Origin: Neoarius graeffei
Lineage: Eukaryota > Chordata > Actinopteri > Siluriformes > Ariidae
DNA: 64,000 nucleotides
NCBI RefSeq assembly: GCF_027579695.1
Contig: NC_083590.1
Location: 21,520,610 to 21,584,609 of the forward strand
Direction: 5' to 3'
Positions 43,858 to 56,776 of this stretch are shown one piece after another (within the stretch, counting starts at the first letter, position 1; each line of letters begins with the position of its first letter). Made by a program: the position numbers and the translations under genes. A model generated the notes under the pieces. It saw nothing but the letters and a program-made list of their open reading frames with translations. It ran no database searches and was not told the origin of the DNA.

Positions 43858-43910
43858 TAACGGACACTGTCGCAAAGCAGCTTTACAGAAATCCGGATAC
43901 AGAGTTAAAT
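43858..43910 (-). repeat. Fragment of the long teleost repeat
   Basis: Contains TGTCGCAAAGCAGCTTTACAG, shared with 60650-60675 and, in reverse, with the repeat around 19030. Confidence 0.65.
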
Positions 43911-44239
43911 TTGTCCCCATTTATCACACTGTTCTTTGAAGCTGAAAGACAGTAGTTATGGGCAGGGGAGGGGGGATGTAACTAGTGTGGAGGGACGTAA
44001 CCAAAGTTCGACAGCTGTTTAGTTTAGTTCTGAGCAGCAGTGCTGTGTTCTTCTGTTCATTTCCTCGCCGTTGTTTATGTTGAAGTTACAAACACGCTGG
44101 GACTGGCAGCAGAGGTGACAGAGCAAAGTAGCGTGTTTATAAGGAGTAGCGGATTTCACAGGAAAAGGGTTTTCAATACGGTTACATCTCCTGTGCAGAG
44201 AAACGGAGGTTACTGTGGTATGATTTAGGACGAGTCCAG

Positions 44240-45480
44240 ATGGAAGAGGTAAGGAACCTGATCAGGTGGTACTACATCAAATACAACAACTACAACATCA
44301 AACAACAACTAGAACAATCATCATACACAACAACCACCATCATACATAACTACTACTACATCAAATACAACTACTACACCATCAAATGCAACAACAATTA
44401 CTACTGCTACAACTACATCAACTACAACTACTACTACCACAAGTACTACTACACCAAAAACAACATCATACACAACTACTACTACTACCACAAATACTAC
44501 ACCATCAAAAACAACTATTACTCCATCAAATACAACTACTACATCATCATCCTCCAACTACTACATCATCGAATACAACTACCACAACTAATACTACTAC
44601 ACTTGCATCAAAAACATCATACACAACAACTACATCATCAAAAACATCATACTACTACTACATCATACACAACATCAAATACAACAACCGCATCATCATA
44701 CACAAACTACAACTACTACCACATCATCGGATACACTATATTGCCAAAAGTATTTGCTCACCTGCCTTGACTCACATATGAGCTTAAGTGACATCCCATT
44801 CCTAACCCATAGGGTTCAATATGACGTCGGTCCACCCTTTGCAGCTAGAACAGCTTCAACTCTTCTGGGAAGGCTGTCCACAAGGTTTAGGAGTGTGTTT
44901 ATGGGAATTTTTGACCATTCTTCCAGAAGCGCATTTGTGAGGTCACACACTGATGTTGGACGAGAAGGCCTGGCTCTCAGTCTCCGCTCTAATTCATCCC
45001 AAAGGTGTTCTATCGGGTTGAGGTCAGGACTCTGTGCAGGCCAGTCAAGTTCATCCACACGAGACTCGGTCATCCATGTCTTTATGGACGTTGCTTTGTG
45101 CACTGGTGCACAGTCATGTTGGAAGAGGAATGGGCCAGCTCCAAACTGTAAAAACAGTCTGCATGCCTCGGTGCTTGATTTTATACACCTGCGGCCATGG
45201 AAGTGATTGGAACACCTGATTCCGATAATTTGGATGGGTGAGCAAATACTTTTGGCAATATAGTGTACATCTACCACCAAGACAACAACTACATCAAATA
45301 CAACTACCATGACAACAACTACACCATCAAATGCAGCAACAACTACTACTACATCAAAAACATCATACACAACTACATCTACATCAAATACATCACACAC
45401 AGCAACAACAACTTCTACAGCAACTACCAATACTACAATAACTACTGCTACAGCAGCAGCGTAGACAGGAAGTACCCATC
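44240..45480. repeat. AAC/TAC-rich simple-sequence tract split by a Tc1 remnant
   Basis: Irregular ACAACTACTAC and ATCAAATACAAC motifs on both sides of 44734-45265. Translations rich in Y/N/T or V come from this repeat. Confidence 0.85.
44734..45265 (-). pseudogene. Deleted Tc1-like transposon keeping the C-terminal DDE part
   Basis: Inverted ends CACTATATTGCCAAAAGTAT and its complement are flanked by TA (44732-44733, 45266-45267). On the - strand, the frame reads FLFQHDCAPVHKATSIKTW and SPDLNPIEHLWDELERRL, with the second Asp and the Glu of the DDE triad, to the end VLAAKGGPTSY. The N-terminal two thirds are deleted. Confidence 0.92.
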
Positions 45481-46687
45481 TGAGCGTACCCCCTAACCAA
45501 CTATGAAACCCTAACAAGACAGCTTTCTAAACTCGCCATCATCTGCCACAGAAACCCTCCACATGGAGGTGATGGACAGGCCGGCAACGAGTAGTTAAGC
45601 AGTTTACGGCTCTCCACACACCCTGCTGCTGGATGCCTTTTGTGTTTCTGCTAATGACGGAGATTCCCCAGAAGACCACACAGCAGTTTAATGTGGATTC
45701 TCAGGGAGCACATGGTCCACTGCAATCAGTGGCATATTCAGACAACCACAGCTATTCAAGGTGCATACCACTACTACAAACACCATCCCGCTTCCAGCCG
45801 CTGCCCAGTATGGAGTTTCAATAACACACGCCGCCTGTTCAAACACGCTCTGATGTATTTAACAATACTCATAAGAAGCCTCCGAGTTGTATTAAAGCAG
45901 TACTTTGTGGTTATTGTTAGGCAGCAGGACCAATCCGAGCGAGCGCACACATACTTTTATTATGTGCTGGAATTTCAGCCGCGAGTACAAGTCTACTGAT
46001 AGGAAACACATTGGAGAGCTCGTCTCTCTCTCTCTGGCCCTCATTAGGAACCTACAGCGCTCAGCAGACCTCCACCCTTACTTGCGTTTATCTAAGTGCA
46101 CCTCATGTCTAGAGTTCTGCTGCAGGTTCATGACACGGTTTGGAATAAGTGAAAGCAGGTCCAATAATGCAGCAGAAAGAGACCTACTCAGATTATTATC
46201 CTGGATATACAGCCTGGAGCGAGAGTCAAGACATTTGGTTCAAGTTGCAATTCCATGTTTCGGGGGTTAAAAATCCCAGGACAAGTATAGACACCACTAC
46301 AGGACCATGGAAACAGACAGTTATAGGTACACGCCAGTGTTTTTCCATCCAAGAGCTCCATCCATTCCATCTGTAGTGTGTGTGTGTGAATACCACATAC
46401 AACAAGTATGACATGTTCCCTCTATAAGAACAGGACACACATGGAGAGAAGATGAACTTCTAATGGAAGTCTATGGGGCAGTCGTTGAACTCGTTGATAA
46501 ATGTTTAGAAAAAACTCATTCTTTGTAAAATCCTTTCATCAATGCATACTTTCAGCATGAATATTTCCAAATAAAGCTATAAATCTCGATAAAAGCTATA
46601 CCTACGGCTACCTCACTTCACTGTTGTTGTCTTTTGTAAGCAATTATTGTCCTTATTCTATTATATATTACATTCTCTCTCATTCAT

Positions 46688-47613
46688 CATCTCATCTCAT
46701 CATCTCTAGCCGCTTTATCCTTCTACAGGGTCGCAGGCAAGCTGGAGCCTATCCCAGCTGACTACGGGCGAAAGGCGGGGTACACCCTGGACAAGTCGCC
46801 AGGTCATCACAGGGCTGACACATGCCCCTTTTCCACCAAAGCAGTTCCAGGGCTGGTTCGGGGCCAGTGCTTAGCTTGGAACCGGGTTTTCTGTTTCCAC
46901 TGACAAAGAACTGGCTCTGGGCCAGAAAAAAACGGTTCCAGGCTAGCACCAACTCTCTGCTGGGCCAGAGGAAAGAACCGCTTACGTCAGCGGGGGGGCG
47001 GAGTTGTTAAGACCAACAACAATAGCAAGACTGCGAAAGATCGCCATTTTTAAGCGACGAGAAGCCGCAGCTGTACAAACGCAAAGTCATCCATTATCAT
47101 TATTATTGTTGTTGCTGCTTCTTCTTCCGCGTTGTTTTTGCTTCGATATTCGCGCCAAGGTTTATGCAAACGTAGCGACGTAACTGACGTATACAGCGAC
47201 GTAATGACGTATACAGCGACATAACTGACGTATACAGCCACGTAATGATGTGTCTTAGCACCGCGAGCTATGGAAAAGCAAACTGGTTCTCAGCTGGCTC
47301 GCAAGTTGAACGAGTTGTGAACCAGCACCGGCCCCGAACCAGCCCTGGAACTGATTTGGTGGAAAAGGGGTAACATAGACACAGACAACCATTCACACTC
47401 ACATTCACACCTACGCTCAATTTAGAGTCACCAGTTAACCTAACCTGCATGTCTTTGGACTGTGGGGGAAACCGGAGCACCCGGAGGAAACCCACACAGA
47501 CACGGGGAGAACATGCAAACTCCGCACAGAAAGGCCCTCGCCGGCCACGGGGCTCGAACCCGGACTTTCTTGCTGTGAGGTGACAGCGCTAACCACTACA
47601 CCACCGTGCCACC
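46688..47613 (-). mobile_element. tRNA-derived SINE, copy 13, interrupted
   Basis: Target duplication CTCTCATTCAT at 46677-46687 and 47614-47624. The body is split by a 549-bp element at ACAT; the two halves join exactly to the consensus GGGCTGACACATAGACAC. Confidence 0.95.
46824..47372. mobile_element. Inverted-end MITE nested in SINE 13
   Basis: Ends CCCCTTTTCCACCAAA and TTTGGTGGAAAAGGGG are perfect inverted repeats; ACAT is duplicated at 46820-46823 and 47373-47376. It contains a run of CGTAATGACGTATACAG repeats near 47180-47235. No ORF of note. Confidence 0.88.
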
Positions 47614-47635
47614 CTCTCATTCATTATGTTCCATT

Positions 47636-48172
47636 TTATTCTATCCACATTCACTGGATATGAGCAATCGTGCACTCTGATTGGCTACTCTACTACTAGA
47701 TCAGCTCATATACTGTGAGTAGAGAAAAACAAAAATGGCGGTGCGTGTTGCTGAACCAACCGAGGACAATTGATAAAAACTGTACTCGAAAACAACCCCC
47801 CCCCAAGAAATACAAAAGCAACAAAATATGGAATAAAAGTATTTGATGGTAAGAACACATCTTACTATTTTTCAAGAACTATTATCACATTTTCCACAAA
47901 TTGCAACCGTCATTTCGCCGGTTTGTTTACATTCTAAGTGGAAATGATTTTGTCGGATGTCTTGTATAAAGTTTTTATTGATCGAATTTGCAAAAAATAA
48001 ATATAAAAATGCTCCGTTTCTCAAAATCCAGTGAATGTGGATAGAATAAAACAGTTATTCCACTCAATCTCGCCGTACATGGCTTATAGCCGACTCTGTG
48101 CTACGCATCTCGTCGACTATCAGCTCATGTATGACTTGGTTTCGTGGAATAACTTAAATATTTTTTATTATA
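47636..48172 (+). mobile_element. First-exon MITE, copy A
   Basis: The terminal motif TCTATCCACATTCACTGGAT near 47641 is inverted near 48030-48045, followed by an outer hairpin (GTTATTCCAC / GTGGAATAAC). The internal ATG at 47735 gives MAVRVAEPTEDN then a stop; the FDG|GTAAG donor is at 47848/47849. Confidence 0.7.
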
Positions 48173-48306
48173 TCTGTCTTTATTCTATTTTATTCTTTTT
48201 TTAAATTAAACATTATCTATATTTTAGCGGAGCTCCAGCGGAGCACCATACCTAAGAAAAAATGGCAAACTCAAGGAGTCGATTTTTTGTGGTTTGTCCA
48301 TGTACC

Positions 48307-48503
48307 ACCAGTCACACACGCCGCCTAGTGGCCAGTGTTAGTAATTACCAGTCACGCCGCCTAGTGGCCAGTGTTAGTAATTACCAGTCACACACGCCGC
48401 CTAGTGGCCAGTGTTAGTAATTACCAGTCACACACGCCGCCTAGTGGCCAGTGTTAGTAATTACCAGTCACACACGCCGCCTAGTGGCCAGTGCGAGCCA
48501 GTA
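48307..48503. repeat. 40-bp tandem repeat x 5
   Basis: Units contain CGCCGCCTAGTGGCCAGTGT and TAGTAATTACCAGTCACACA; the second unit lacks 4 bp. It lies between GGAGCTCC-containing inverted ends (near 48228 and 48567), so it may be inside a small DNA element. Confidence 0.9.
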
Positions 48504-50120
48504 AAGAAATAAAACAAAAGAGACTGGCTATGATATAAGAAAATTCTACAACCCAGAAACAGATGGGAGCTCCGCTTTTAGGCAGTGCCTAAACCTATAT
48601 ATTAGTCTGTAGTTGAGCTGCTACAACACCTGAATTTCCCATCAAGGGGATCAATAAAGGACTATCAAGAAGAAGAAGGAGGAGGCATTGTGGGATACAA
48701 ATTTGAAACAGGAGAGAAAAATGGAGGACACGAGTATGCGAATGAAATGTGAAAGACCGACTACAGTAATGGAAAGCGAGAAGAAAAGACGTTATGTTAT
48801 GTTATATACGAAGGAAAGGAAATGCAGGACCAAATTAATAAATAATCGGCATGCAGCGAGCACCTCGGTGCAATCAGCTGTTCATTTAGAGACAGAATGA
48901 TGGAACTGTGAGTGCACGCTCAAAGGTAAACCTGCGCATGCGCGCGCACACACACGGACTTCCTCTGTCTGCCTGACTGCACGAAGCGAGCGATTTCAGG
49001 CACATTATTTGCTCAGGAATCCCCCAAATTAAATAACTTCCCAGTGACAGAATGGCCTGATATTTTGTGAGATATTGCAGAAATACACAGACATCACAAT
49101 GACCAAATTTCAGAGGGAACTAAATTTCACCGATTTTATGAAATCGAAAGGCTGTCGAGCTTTAATTTTGCACCAAAACCCAGTAGCCTTCATTATGTTT
49201 TCTTTTTTAATCTGAAAAGTGGTCCATTATGTAAATATGCTACTAAGATACAACCTTTTTTTCCCCCTCCTTTTTACATTTAATTTTGTGCTGGAAAACG
49301 AAACGATCGTGTGGAACTCAAAAATGTTTTTGTGTTGTTGACGCGATAATGCAGAAGTCATAAAACAGAAATCTATAACAAAGTTTGTATGGGGGGGGAA
49401 AAAATAAACAATAGGGTGCCAAGACTTTTGCACAGTACTGTAACTAGCAAATATTCAACTGTAAATATAATAACTACTTAACTACAATAATAATAATAAT
49501 AATCCTCCTCCATGTGGAGGTTATTTGCCTCCAGCAGGTGAGGTATGTTAATACGAGGCTGAGCATCTGAGACACTGATGGGAAAACAAACACACTAACC
49601 TAACACCGCATCGCCGTTTCCAGACACAGTGATGGCTGTGGCACAGAGCCCACTAGACAGAACACAAAGTCTGGCTAAAAAAGGAAGGAAAATGCCCATC
49701 CATTTAAGATGTCCTGCACGATAGGGCCAAAACCTCAAAAACATTCTGGTTAAACGAGGCTCATAATCGTAAGCAATCTGAAAAGGGTAAGAAAATAATT
49801 ACAGGCTTATTGTTTTGTAAATGATTGGATGATTGAGAAAACTATAAACTTGCTAGGAACAGTGCCAGAAAACCAAACAAGAATGAGGGGGGGAAAAAAA
49901 AGGAGAAACGAGACAGACGACAGCAACGACATCAATTACAGCGGCTTCACTGAGCACCGCACACCAACGTTTGTGAACACAATGACTGTTTTTAAAGCTT
50001 CAGTGAAGAGATGAAGCTCTTCACACAGTGCCAGGCACCCACTGCAGTCACCTGACTCAGCCTGGTGGAGGGGCAGGGGTCAGAGGTCAAGGGTTACTCA
50101 AGGGGTGGGAGGACAAGGGA

Positions 50121-50125
<5 letters not shown>

Positions 50126-50151
<26 letters not shown>

Positions 50152-50153
50152 AA
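50126..50153. repeat. (AATA)n microsatellite
   Basis: About seven AAAT units. Confidence 0.9.
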
Positions 50154-51192
50154 AAGGGAGGGATACGTTCCAACATGACGCAAAGCTGAGATATTCAGAG
50201 CTGCACTGCACTGCAATGCAATGCAAGTTGCACCAAGATCCATGCTTCAAGTGTACCATGGCTGATTTGTCAGCTTTAGCAAGAATAATCAGACGGCCAT
50301 TGTTGTTGCAGTCGCTCTGTCGGTGCGTGACAATAGGATCACGCTGTGGGAACGGGACGGTGGGAGAGGAGGCAGTCTTTTGTCCCAGATTTCCCACCTC
50401 TCATTAACTTCCACAGTGAAATGGCCCCCCTTTCAAGTCATGCACAGTTTTGACAGAGGCTCATAAAAGCAGGGATCTAAAGGCTTTAACAGCCAGTCAT
50501 TAAAACTCCCGGTGCAGTTTACTTTGCATCTACTTCAGGGCATAATGAAAAGTCCCGATTTATTTCAAAAACACCCAGAGAAAATCAATTAACCCACACC
50601 AAAATCTGCCAGTGTTTCAGTCTCACTCTGGGTAAATTGTCCTCTCAGGGGTACTGCATGAAATAACTGCAGTATCACAGAGGTCTCAGCAATGGAATGC
50701 AATCAGCCACGATCTGTTTCACGAAAGTTCGAAACAATCCATCAATTACAGCTTTTGTTTCTCTTTTAAACACTCTCACTGACTGAGCTTTGCTTTTCCA
50801 AGCACCTGGACGCGTTTCCAACACCCAGTGATGATTCAAACTTGGAAAGACTAAAAACAGGCATTGAAAAAACACCATGAGTCATCACAACGTGAATGAA
50901 TCTGATGTTTAAAGGGCATTGTGTTATTCCATGGAAACGGATCGTTCCAATGAGCAGTGGAACAGGAAAACGAAAGTCCAACGAAGCTCAACAAAAAGCA
51001 TCCCATAACGGTTCAGAACGCATTTCTGATATACACATATTAATCAAATATACCATGCACCAAGAGGCTCCGGTTGAAATTATGGATTCTCTGATGTGAC
51101 TGGTAGAGGATTATTTTGTAAAGGAAATAGTCTCGAAGAAAATATTACTATGCCAATCACCGAAGAGAATCCATCGTTTCAACCAGAGTCTC

Positions 51193-51535
51193 TTTGTGCA
51201 TGGTATATTTGAATTTTATTCTATCCACATTCACTGGATATGAGCAATCGCACGCTCTGACTGGCTACTCTACTACTAGGATATCAGCTCATATACCATG
51301 AGTAGAGAAAAACAAAATGGCGGAGCATGTTGCTAAACCAACCGAGGAAGAAATAAAAACTCTACTCAAAAACAAAACCCCCCAAAAATGCCAAAAAAAA
51401 GCAACAAAATATGTAATGAAAATATTTGATGGTAAGAACGTCTTTTTTTCCCCTCAATTATCGCATTTTTCACAAATTGCGACTGTCATTTCGCCGGTTT
51501 ATTGACATTTCAAACAAATAGAATGTAGCCTCTCC
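51193..51535 (+). mobile_element. First-exon MITE, copy B (open frame intact)
   Basis: From ATG 51317 the frame reads MAEHVAKPTEEEIKTLLKN, then QKKATKYVMKIFDG, ending at a GTAAGA donor (51432). The terminal TCTATCCACATTCACTGGAT motif is at 51222. The right end is replaced by a repeat of the left flank (GCATGGTATATTTG). Confidence 0.7.
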
Positions 51536-51719
51536 ATGCATGGTATATTTGAATTTTATTCTATCCACATTCACTGGATATGAGCAATCGCACACTCGGA
51601 TTGGCTACTCTACTACTAGGATATCAGCTCATATACTGCCAGTAGAGAAAAACAAAATGGCAGAGTGCATCGAGTCAGATATCACTGTTTAAGTATTTAA
51701 AAGAAATAGAAATAGCTAA

Positions 51720-52055
51720 GCAAGAAGGTCCTGGGTTCGAGCCCTGGGGCCGGCGAGGGCCTTTCTGTGTGGAGTTTGCATGTTCTCCCCGTGTCCGCGT
51801 GGGTTTCCTCCGGGTGCTCCGGTTTCCCCCACAGTCCAAAGACATGCAGGTTAGGTTAACTGGTGACTCTAAATTGACCGTAGGTGTGAATGTGAGTGTG
51901 AATGGTTGTCTGTGTCTATGTGTCAGCCCTGTGATGACCTGGCGACTTGTCCAGGGTGTACCCCGCCTTTCGCCCGTAGTCAGCTGGGATAGGCTCCAGC
52001 TTGCCTGCGACCCTGTAGAAGGATAAAGCGGCTAGAGATAATGAGATGAGATGAG
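51720..52055 (+). mobile_element. tRNA-derived SINE, copy 14 (5' truncated)
   Basis: Target duplication AAATAGCTAA at 51710-51719 and 52056-52065. The head stops within GCAAGAAGG, so box A is missing; box B and the body are intact. Confidence 0.95.
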
Positions 52056-52376
52056 AAATAGCTAAAAGAATATAGTCCCCCCTCCCCCAAATATCTCCCG
52101 TTCCACACTCCAGCCCAGGTGGTGGCAGTAATGCACCTTTAAGTTGGTTTGCCAGCCACCAAAAAAACCCAAAAGAAGAAGAAAATGGTGGAGCGTGCTA
52201 CTGAACCAACAGAGGACAAAATAAAAACGCTACTTGAAAACCCCAAAAAATACAAAAAAAAAAAAAGCAACAAAATATGGAATGAAAATATTTGATGGCA
52301 AGAACGTCTTTTTTTTTCCCCTCAATTATCGCATTTTTCACAAATTGCGACTGTCATTTCGCCAGTTTATTGACAT

Positions 52377-52750
52377 CTCATTCTCATCTCATTATCTCTA
52401 ACCGCTTTATCCTTCTACAGGGTCGCAGGCAAAACGGATCCTATCCCAGCTGACTACGGGCGAGAGGCGGGGTACACGCTGGACAAGTCGCCAGGTCATC
52501 ACAGGGCTGACACATAGACACAGACAACCATTCACACTCACATTCACACCTACGCTCAATTTAGAGTCACCAGTTAACCTAACCTGCATGTCTTTGGACT
52601 GTGGGGGAAACCGGAGCACCCGGAGGAAACCCACGCGGACACGGGGAGAACATGCAAACTCCGCACAGAAAGGCCCTCGCCGGCCCCGGGGCTCGAACCC
52701 AGGACCTTCTTGCTGTGAGGTGACAGCGCTAACCACTACACCACCGTGCC
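52377..52750 (-). mobile_element. tRNA-derived SINE, copy 15
   Basis: Target duplication GCCAGTTTATTGACAT (52361-52376) and GCCGGTTTATTGACAT (52751-52766), one mismatch. Confidence 0.96.
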
Positions 52751-52784
52751 GCCGGTTTATTGACATTTCAAACAAATAGAATAG

Positions 52785-53540
52785 AATGTAGCCTCTCCAT
52801 GCATGGTATATTTGAATTTTATTCTATCCACATTCACTGGATATGAGCAATCGCACACTCGGATTGGCTACTCTACTACTAGGATATCAGCTCATATACT
52901 GCCAGTAGAGAAAAACAAAATGGCAGAGTGCATCAAGTCAGATATCACTGTTAAGTATATCTGACTTGATATATAGAATATAGAATATAGTCCCCCCCCC
53001 AAATATCTCCCGTTCCACACTCCAGCCCAGGTGGTGGCAGTAATGCACCTTTAAGTTGGTTTGTCAGCCACCAAAAAAACCCAAAAGAAGAAGAAAATGG
53101 TGGAGCGTGCTACTGAACCAACAGAGGACAAAATAAAAACGCTACTTGAAAACCCCCAAAAATACCAAAAAAAAAAAAAAAAAAAAAAAAAAGCAACAAA
53201 ATATGGAATAAAAGTATTTGATGGTAAGGACGTATCTTTTATTTTGCAAGAATTATTACAGCATTTTTCACAAATTGCTCCTGTCATTTCACCAGTTTGT
53301 TTACATTCTAAGCGGAAATGATTTTGTTGGACGTTTTGTATAAAACGTATTTATTGAATTTGCAAAAAAAAAAAAAATTAAAAATCAAAATGCTCCTTTT
53401 CTCAAAATCCAGTGAATGTGGATAGAATAAAACAGTTATTCCACTCAATCTTGTCGTACACCGCTTATAGCCGACTCGGCGTGGCCATCAGCTCATATAC
53501 AACTTGATTTCATGGAATAACTTAAATATCCTTCATCAAA
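52785..53540 (+). mobile_element. First-exon MITE, tandem unit 2
   Basis: Repeats unit 1 without SINEs. From ATG 53097: MVERATEPTEDKIKTLLEN, a poly-lysine run from an expanded A tract, then ATKYGIKVFDG to a GTAAGG donor (53224). The right end has CCAGTGAATGTGGATAGAAT near 53410 and the outer hairpin. Confidence 0.75.
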
Positions 53541-53569
53541 AAATTACAAACTAGTGTTAATATTGAATC

Positions 53570-54165
53570 ACGGTGTAAATTCACTGGAGGCGGCCATGTT
53601 TGTTGTTTACGTCAATGTGACTTTTGACCTGCACATGTGTAACGCACCGTGCTATCGCCTGCATCGCTAGGCATGATCATGATACGTAGATCTATATGGA
53701 ATCAATTTTGTGCCAAAATGTTCATACAATACTTTTGAAATATCAAACAAAAATGACAAATCAAAATACAAAAAAAGTCCATTTTTTTTTAGACTGGCAA
53801 ACAAATTATTCGTGTAATCGTGCAAAATATCAGTCTATTACTCTTCAGAAACCTTTTATTTTTGTTGCGATTCCAGCTTTCTCGTTTGCGTTCCCTGACT
53901 TTTTGCTTGCAGTTTTGGCACAAACTTGACGTGTGGGTGGGCTGTCCAGGAATGCATTCCCATTGGCTAACTTGTGTTTGACTGACAGCTATGCTCAGCC
54001 ATTCCCCCGGAGGCTGTTGCGGCGATTTCCGACTCGGATTCTGGCGGACTGTTTGATGAGTGACCGATCCATTGACAGTACACAAGGATCGAGTGGACTT
54101 CAGTGGCGACTATGATATCGAATTTACACTTTGTTGAATTAATTCAATATCATAGTTGCCGCCAT
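53570..54165. repeat. Possible inverted-end element
   Basis: GTGTAAATTCACTGGAGGCGG at the left and CGAATTTACACTTTG near the right hint at inverted ends, with GCCGCC/GGCGGC near both. No duplication or ORF was confirmed. Confidence 0.35.
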
Positions 54166-54871
54166 ACATCTACACACACAGAAACGCTTACAGAGCCACA
54201 GCTGTGACTCAAGTTGGCTGTAGAGATGGAAATTGTGACATCAGTTGACTCACACCATATCCATTTTTTTTTTTAATGTCACGAGACACATTGCTGAATG
54301 AATGGTGGAACTATTTTTTGGTCACGTGAGCCATCCTTAGCCAATCCCTGCACGGGAATTTATTGATGAGGAATATAATATACATTTAGGCAGTGCTGAA
54401 AGGCGGCGCTCCCGACAAGTGTAAAATGTGTTAGTAAATAATCCCATGCTATTTTTTAAAAAGCAAATTAAAAATAGGTACTGGATAAAAACCTCATCGA
54501 TTTTATGTAAATAAAGATAGAAATTTCGTTGTCTGGTGGTCAAGTGTTTATGAGATATGTTGCCTTGCACTTACGACCGGGTTCCCTGTGGTGGTACACG
54601 TACATCATTCGTACATGCGGTCACAAAAGCCATCAAAAATCAGGTCAACACATTACCATATTCTCTAAAGTATGGAGCTCTGCTCTGCACGTTTCACACA
54701 CGAGGAGCGCTGCTATAATGATAAAGGAAAACAATCAGCATCAGAGCGGTGTGATGTGGCTCAGTCGGGGGGAAAAAAAGTTGATTATTTTCCAATAATG
54801 GAAAATAATGTTGGAGTGTCGCCGTTATTCCTCTTATACCACAATAATTTGTCGTTAACAAGTATAATATA

Positions 54872-56087
54872 CAGTACCAGTCAAAAAAGTTTGTACACCC
54901 CTACTCTACTCATTCATGTACAAGTTTTTTCTGTATTTTGTCTTTTCTACATTGTAGAACAATACTGAAGACATCACAGCTATGAAATAACATCTGGAAC
55001 ACACACACACACTACATTATATCTGTTATTTACCGAGGTCTTGAAAGTACTGAGCGAGGCCCTCTGGGCCGAGGTCAGTATTCAAAGCCGAGGTCACGGT
55101 ATTTCACCATACGGCCCGACCTTAAGCTGGTAAATAATATATTTATTTTTTTCTTTACCAAATTCTAACAGAAAACGAGAGCGCCCGAAAGGGAAAACCG
55201 AGCCGAGGCAAGCCGCCATTTTGAATCCTCATTCACGGCTGTAATGCAAATGGCTTCCTCCTCGGTATACAAGTGCACTTCCATGGCAGGGAAAAAAAAA
55301 AAAAAAAAACTACATTTTGCCACCTATGTAGTCCCCTATTTATACAAATAGGAGTCATTCAGCCATGTTTTTGCTCGGTGTTAGCAACAGTTAGAGGTTT
55401 TTAGCTTTCTCCTGAAATGTTTTCTTTTATTTCTTCTTCCTCAGGGTAGTAAAACTCGCTTTCACTGTGAACACTGTCGTTATCGCTATCCATGCTGCAA
55501 AATTAATGCTATTCTCCTGAGAAATGCGAAAATAAACGTTGACAAAAAATGCTACTAGGTTTGTTGTGAACGAGCGAGTCGCCAGAGGTCCGTAACCGGG
55601 GTCTGTACCGTAGGATACGGACCCGCTTGCCAGCTAATCAGAGCGCAGGATTTGATGGAAACCGGACTGCGAAAAAAATAAATGGAATTATGTGGTAAAT
55701 AAAAAGTTTGATATTTTAGATTCTTCAAAGTATCCAGCGTTTACCTTGACGCTTTACACACTACTGGCATTATCTTAACCAGCTTCATGAGGTCGTCACC
55801 TGGAACGCTTTTCAATTAACAGGTTTGTCTCATGAAAAGGTAATTAGTGGACGAGTTTCTTCCTTCTTAATCTGTTTGAAATCATCAAACAGTAAATAAT
55901 ATAAATACTAAAGAATACATGGCCCTATTCCACAACTGTAGTAATCCATATTATGTCAAGACGTGCTTAACTAAGTAAAGAGAAACGACATACATCATTA
56001 CTTTAAGACATGAAGCGTCTTTTAATTAATAAAAATAAAGAAAAAACATCGAATTCAAATGTGTGTCCAAACTTTTGACTGATACTG
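54872..56087. pseudogene. Tc1-like remnant with foreign insert
   Basis: Ends CAGTACCAGTCAAAAAAGTT and, inverted, AACTTTTGACTGATACTG are flanked by TA (54870-54871, 56088-56089). No transposase frame remains; the interior (about 55008-55690) is an unrelated G/C-richer insert. Confidence 0.75.
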
Positions 56088-56776
56088 TACTAAACTACGA
56101 CACAAAGGATACAAATTTAAAAAACTCCACTACATATCCATATTACCATGATCATGGCCATGCCATTTTTGTCTTCACTGCTCAGAAATGTTTGCTAAGC
56201 ATTATAGCTTAGCTGGAAGCACCATCTCAGCTTAAATCAGCCAAATCTAATCCGAAACTCTTTTCAAATTCGTAAGCGAGATGAGCAAGCGCTGCTGGAG
56301 TGCAACTTCAGGATTCGTTACTTCCTCCAGACTGAAGATCTCCAAGATATGGGCAAAACACCAGCTGGGTCTAATAAGTGAACAGAGGAAACGGGCCGAC
56401 TCTGAAAGTTTCCATGGTTCTGAGAGCACGGCCAAGTACTGTTTTTATTTTATTTATGAATTATTTATATTTTATTATTTAACAATTACAAAATGGTATT
56501 CCATTAATGCTTTGTCAAGTATATTCATCAAGAATATATTACTTACATAAGCTTTGTGTAGACAGAGACCCTTTTATATTTGTTAAAAGAAACATTCAAA
56601 TATAATGTCTATTATTCTATCCACATTCACTGGATATGAGCAATCGTGCGCTCTGATTGGCTACTCTGCTACTAGGATATCAGCTCATATACCATGAGTA
56701 GAGAAAAACAAAATGGCGGCGCACATCAAGTCAGACCTATCACTTTATCAAGCATTTAAAAGAAACAAATGGCTAA

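Larger units (their letters stand above)
51536..52784 (+). mobile_element. First-exon MITE, tandem unit 1 with two SINEs
   Basis: Starts GCATGGTATATTTG, contains the terminal motif, a segment with GGTGGTGGCAGTAATGCACC, and an ATG at 52185 (MVERATEPTED, frameshifted in an A run, donor changed to GC). Two SINEs (51720-52055, 52377-52750) are inserted. Without them it is about 500 bp and nearly identical to 52785-53540. Confidence 0.75.

Noticed and set aside
44240-44781. Tyr/Asn-rich and Gln/Leu-rich ORFs
   Set aside because: Frames through an AAC/TAC simple-sequence tract.
48688-48900. 70-residue Lys/Arg-rich ORF
   Set aside because: No similarity or splice context recognised; likely chance in repeat-flanking DNA.
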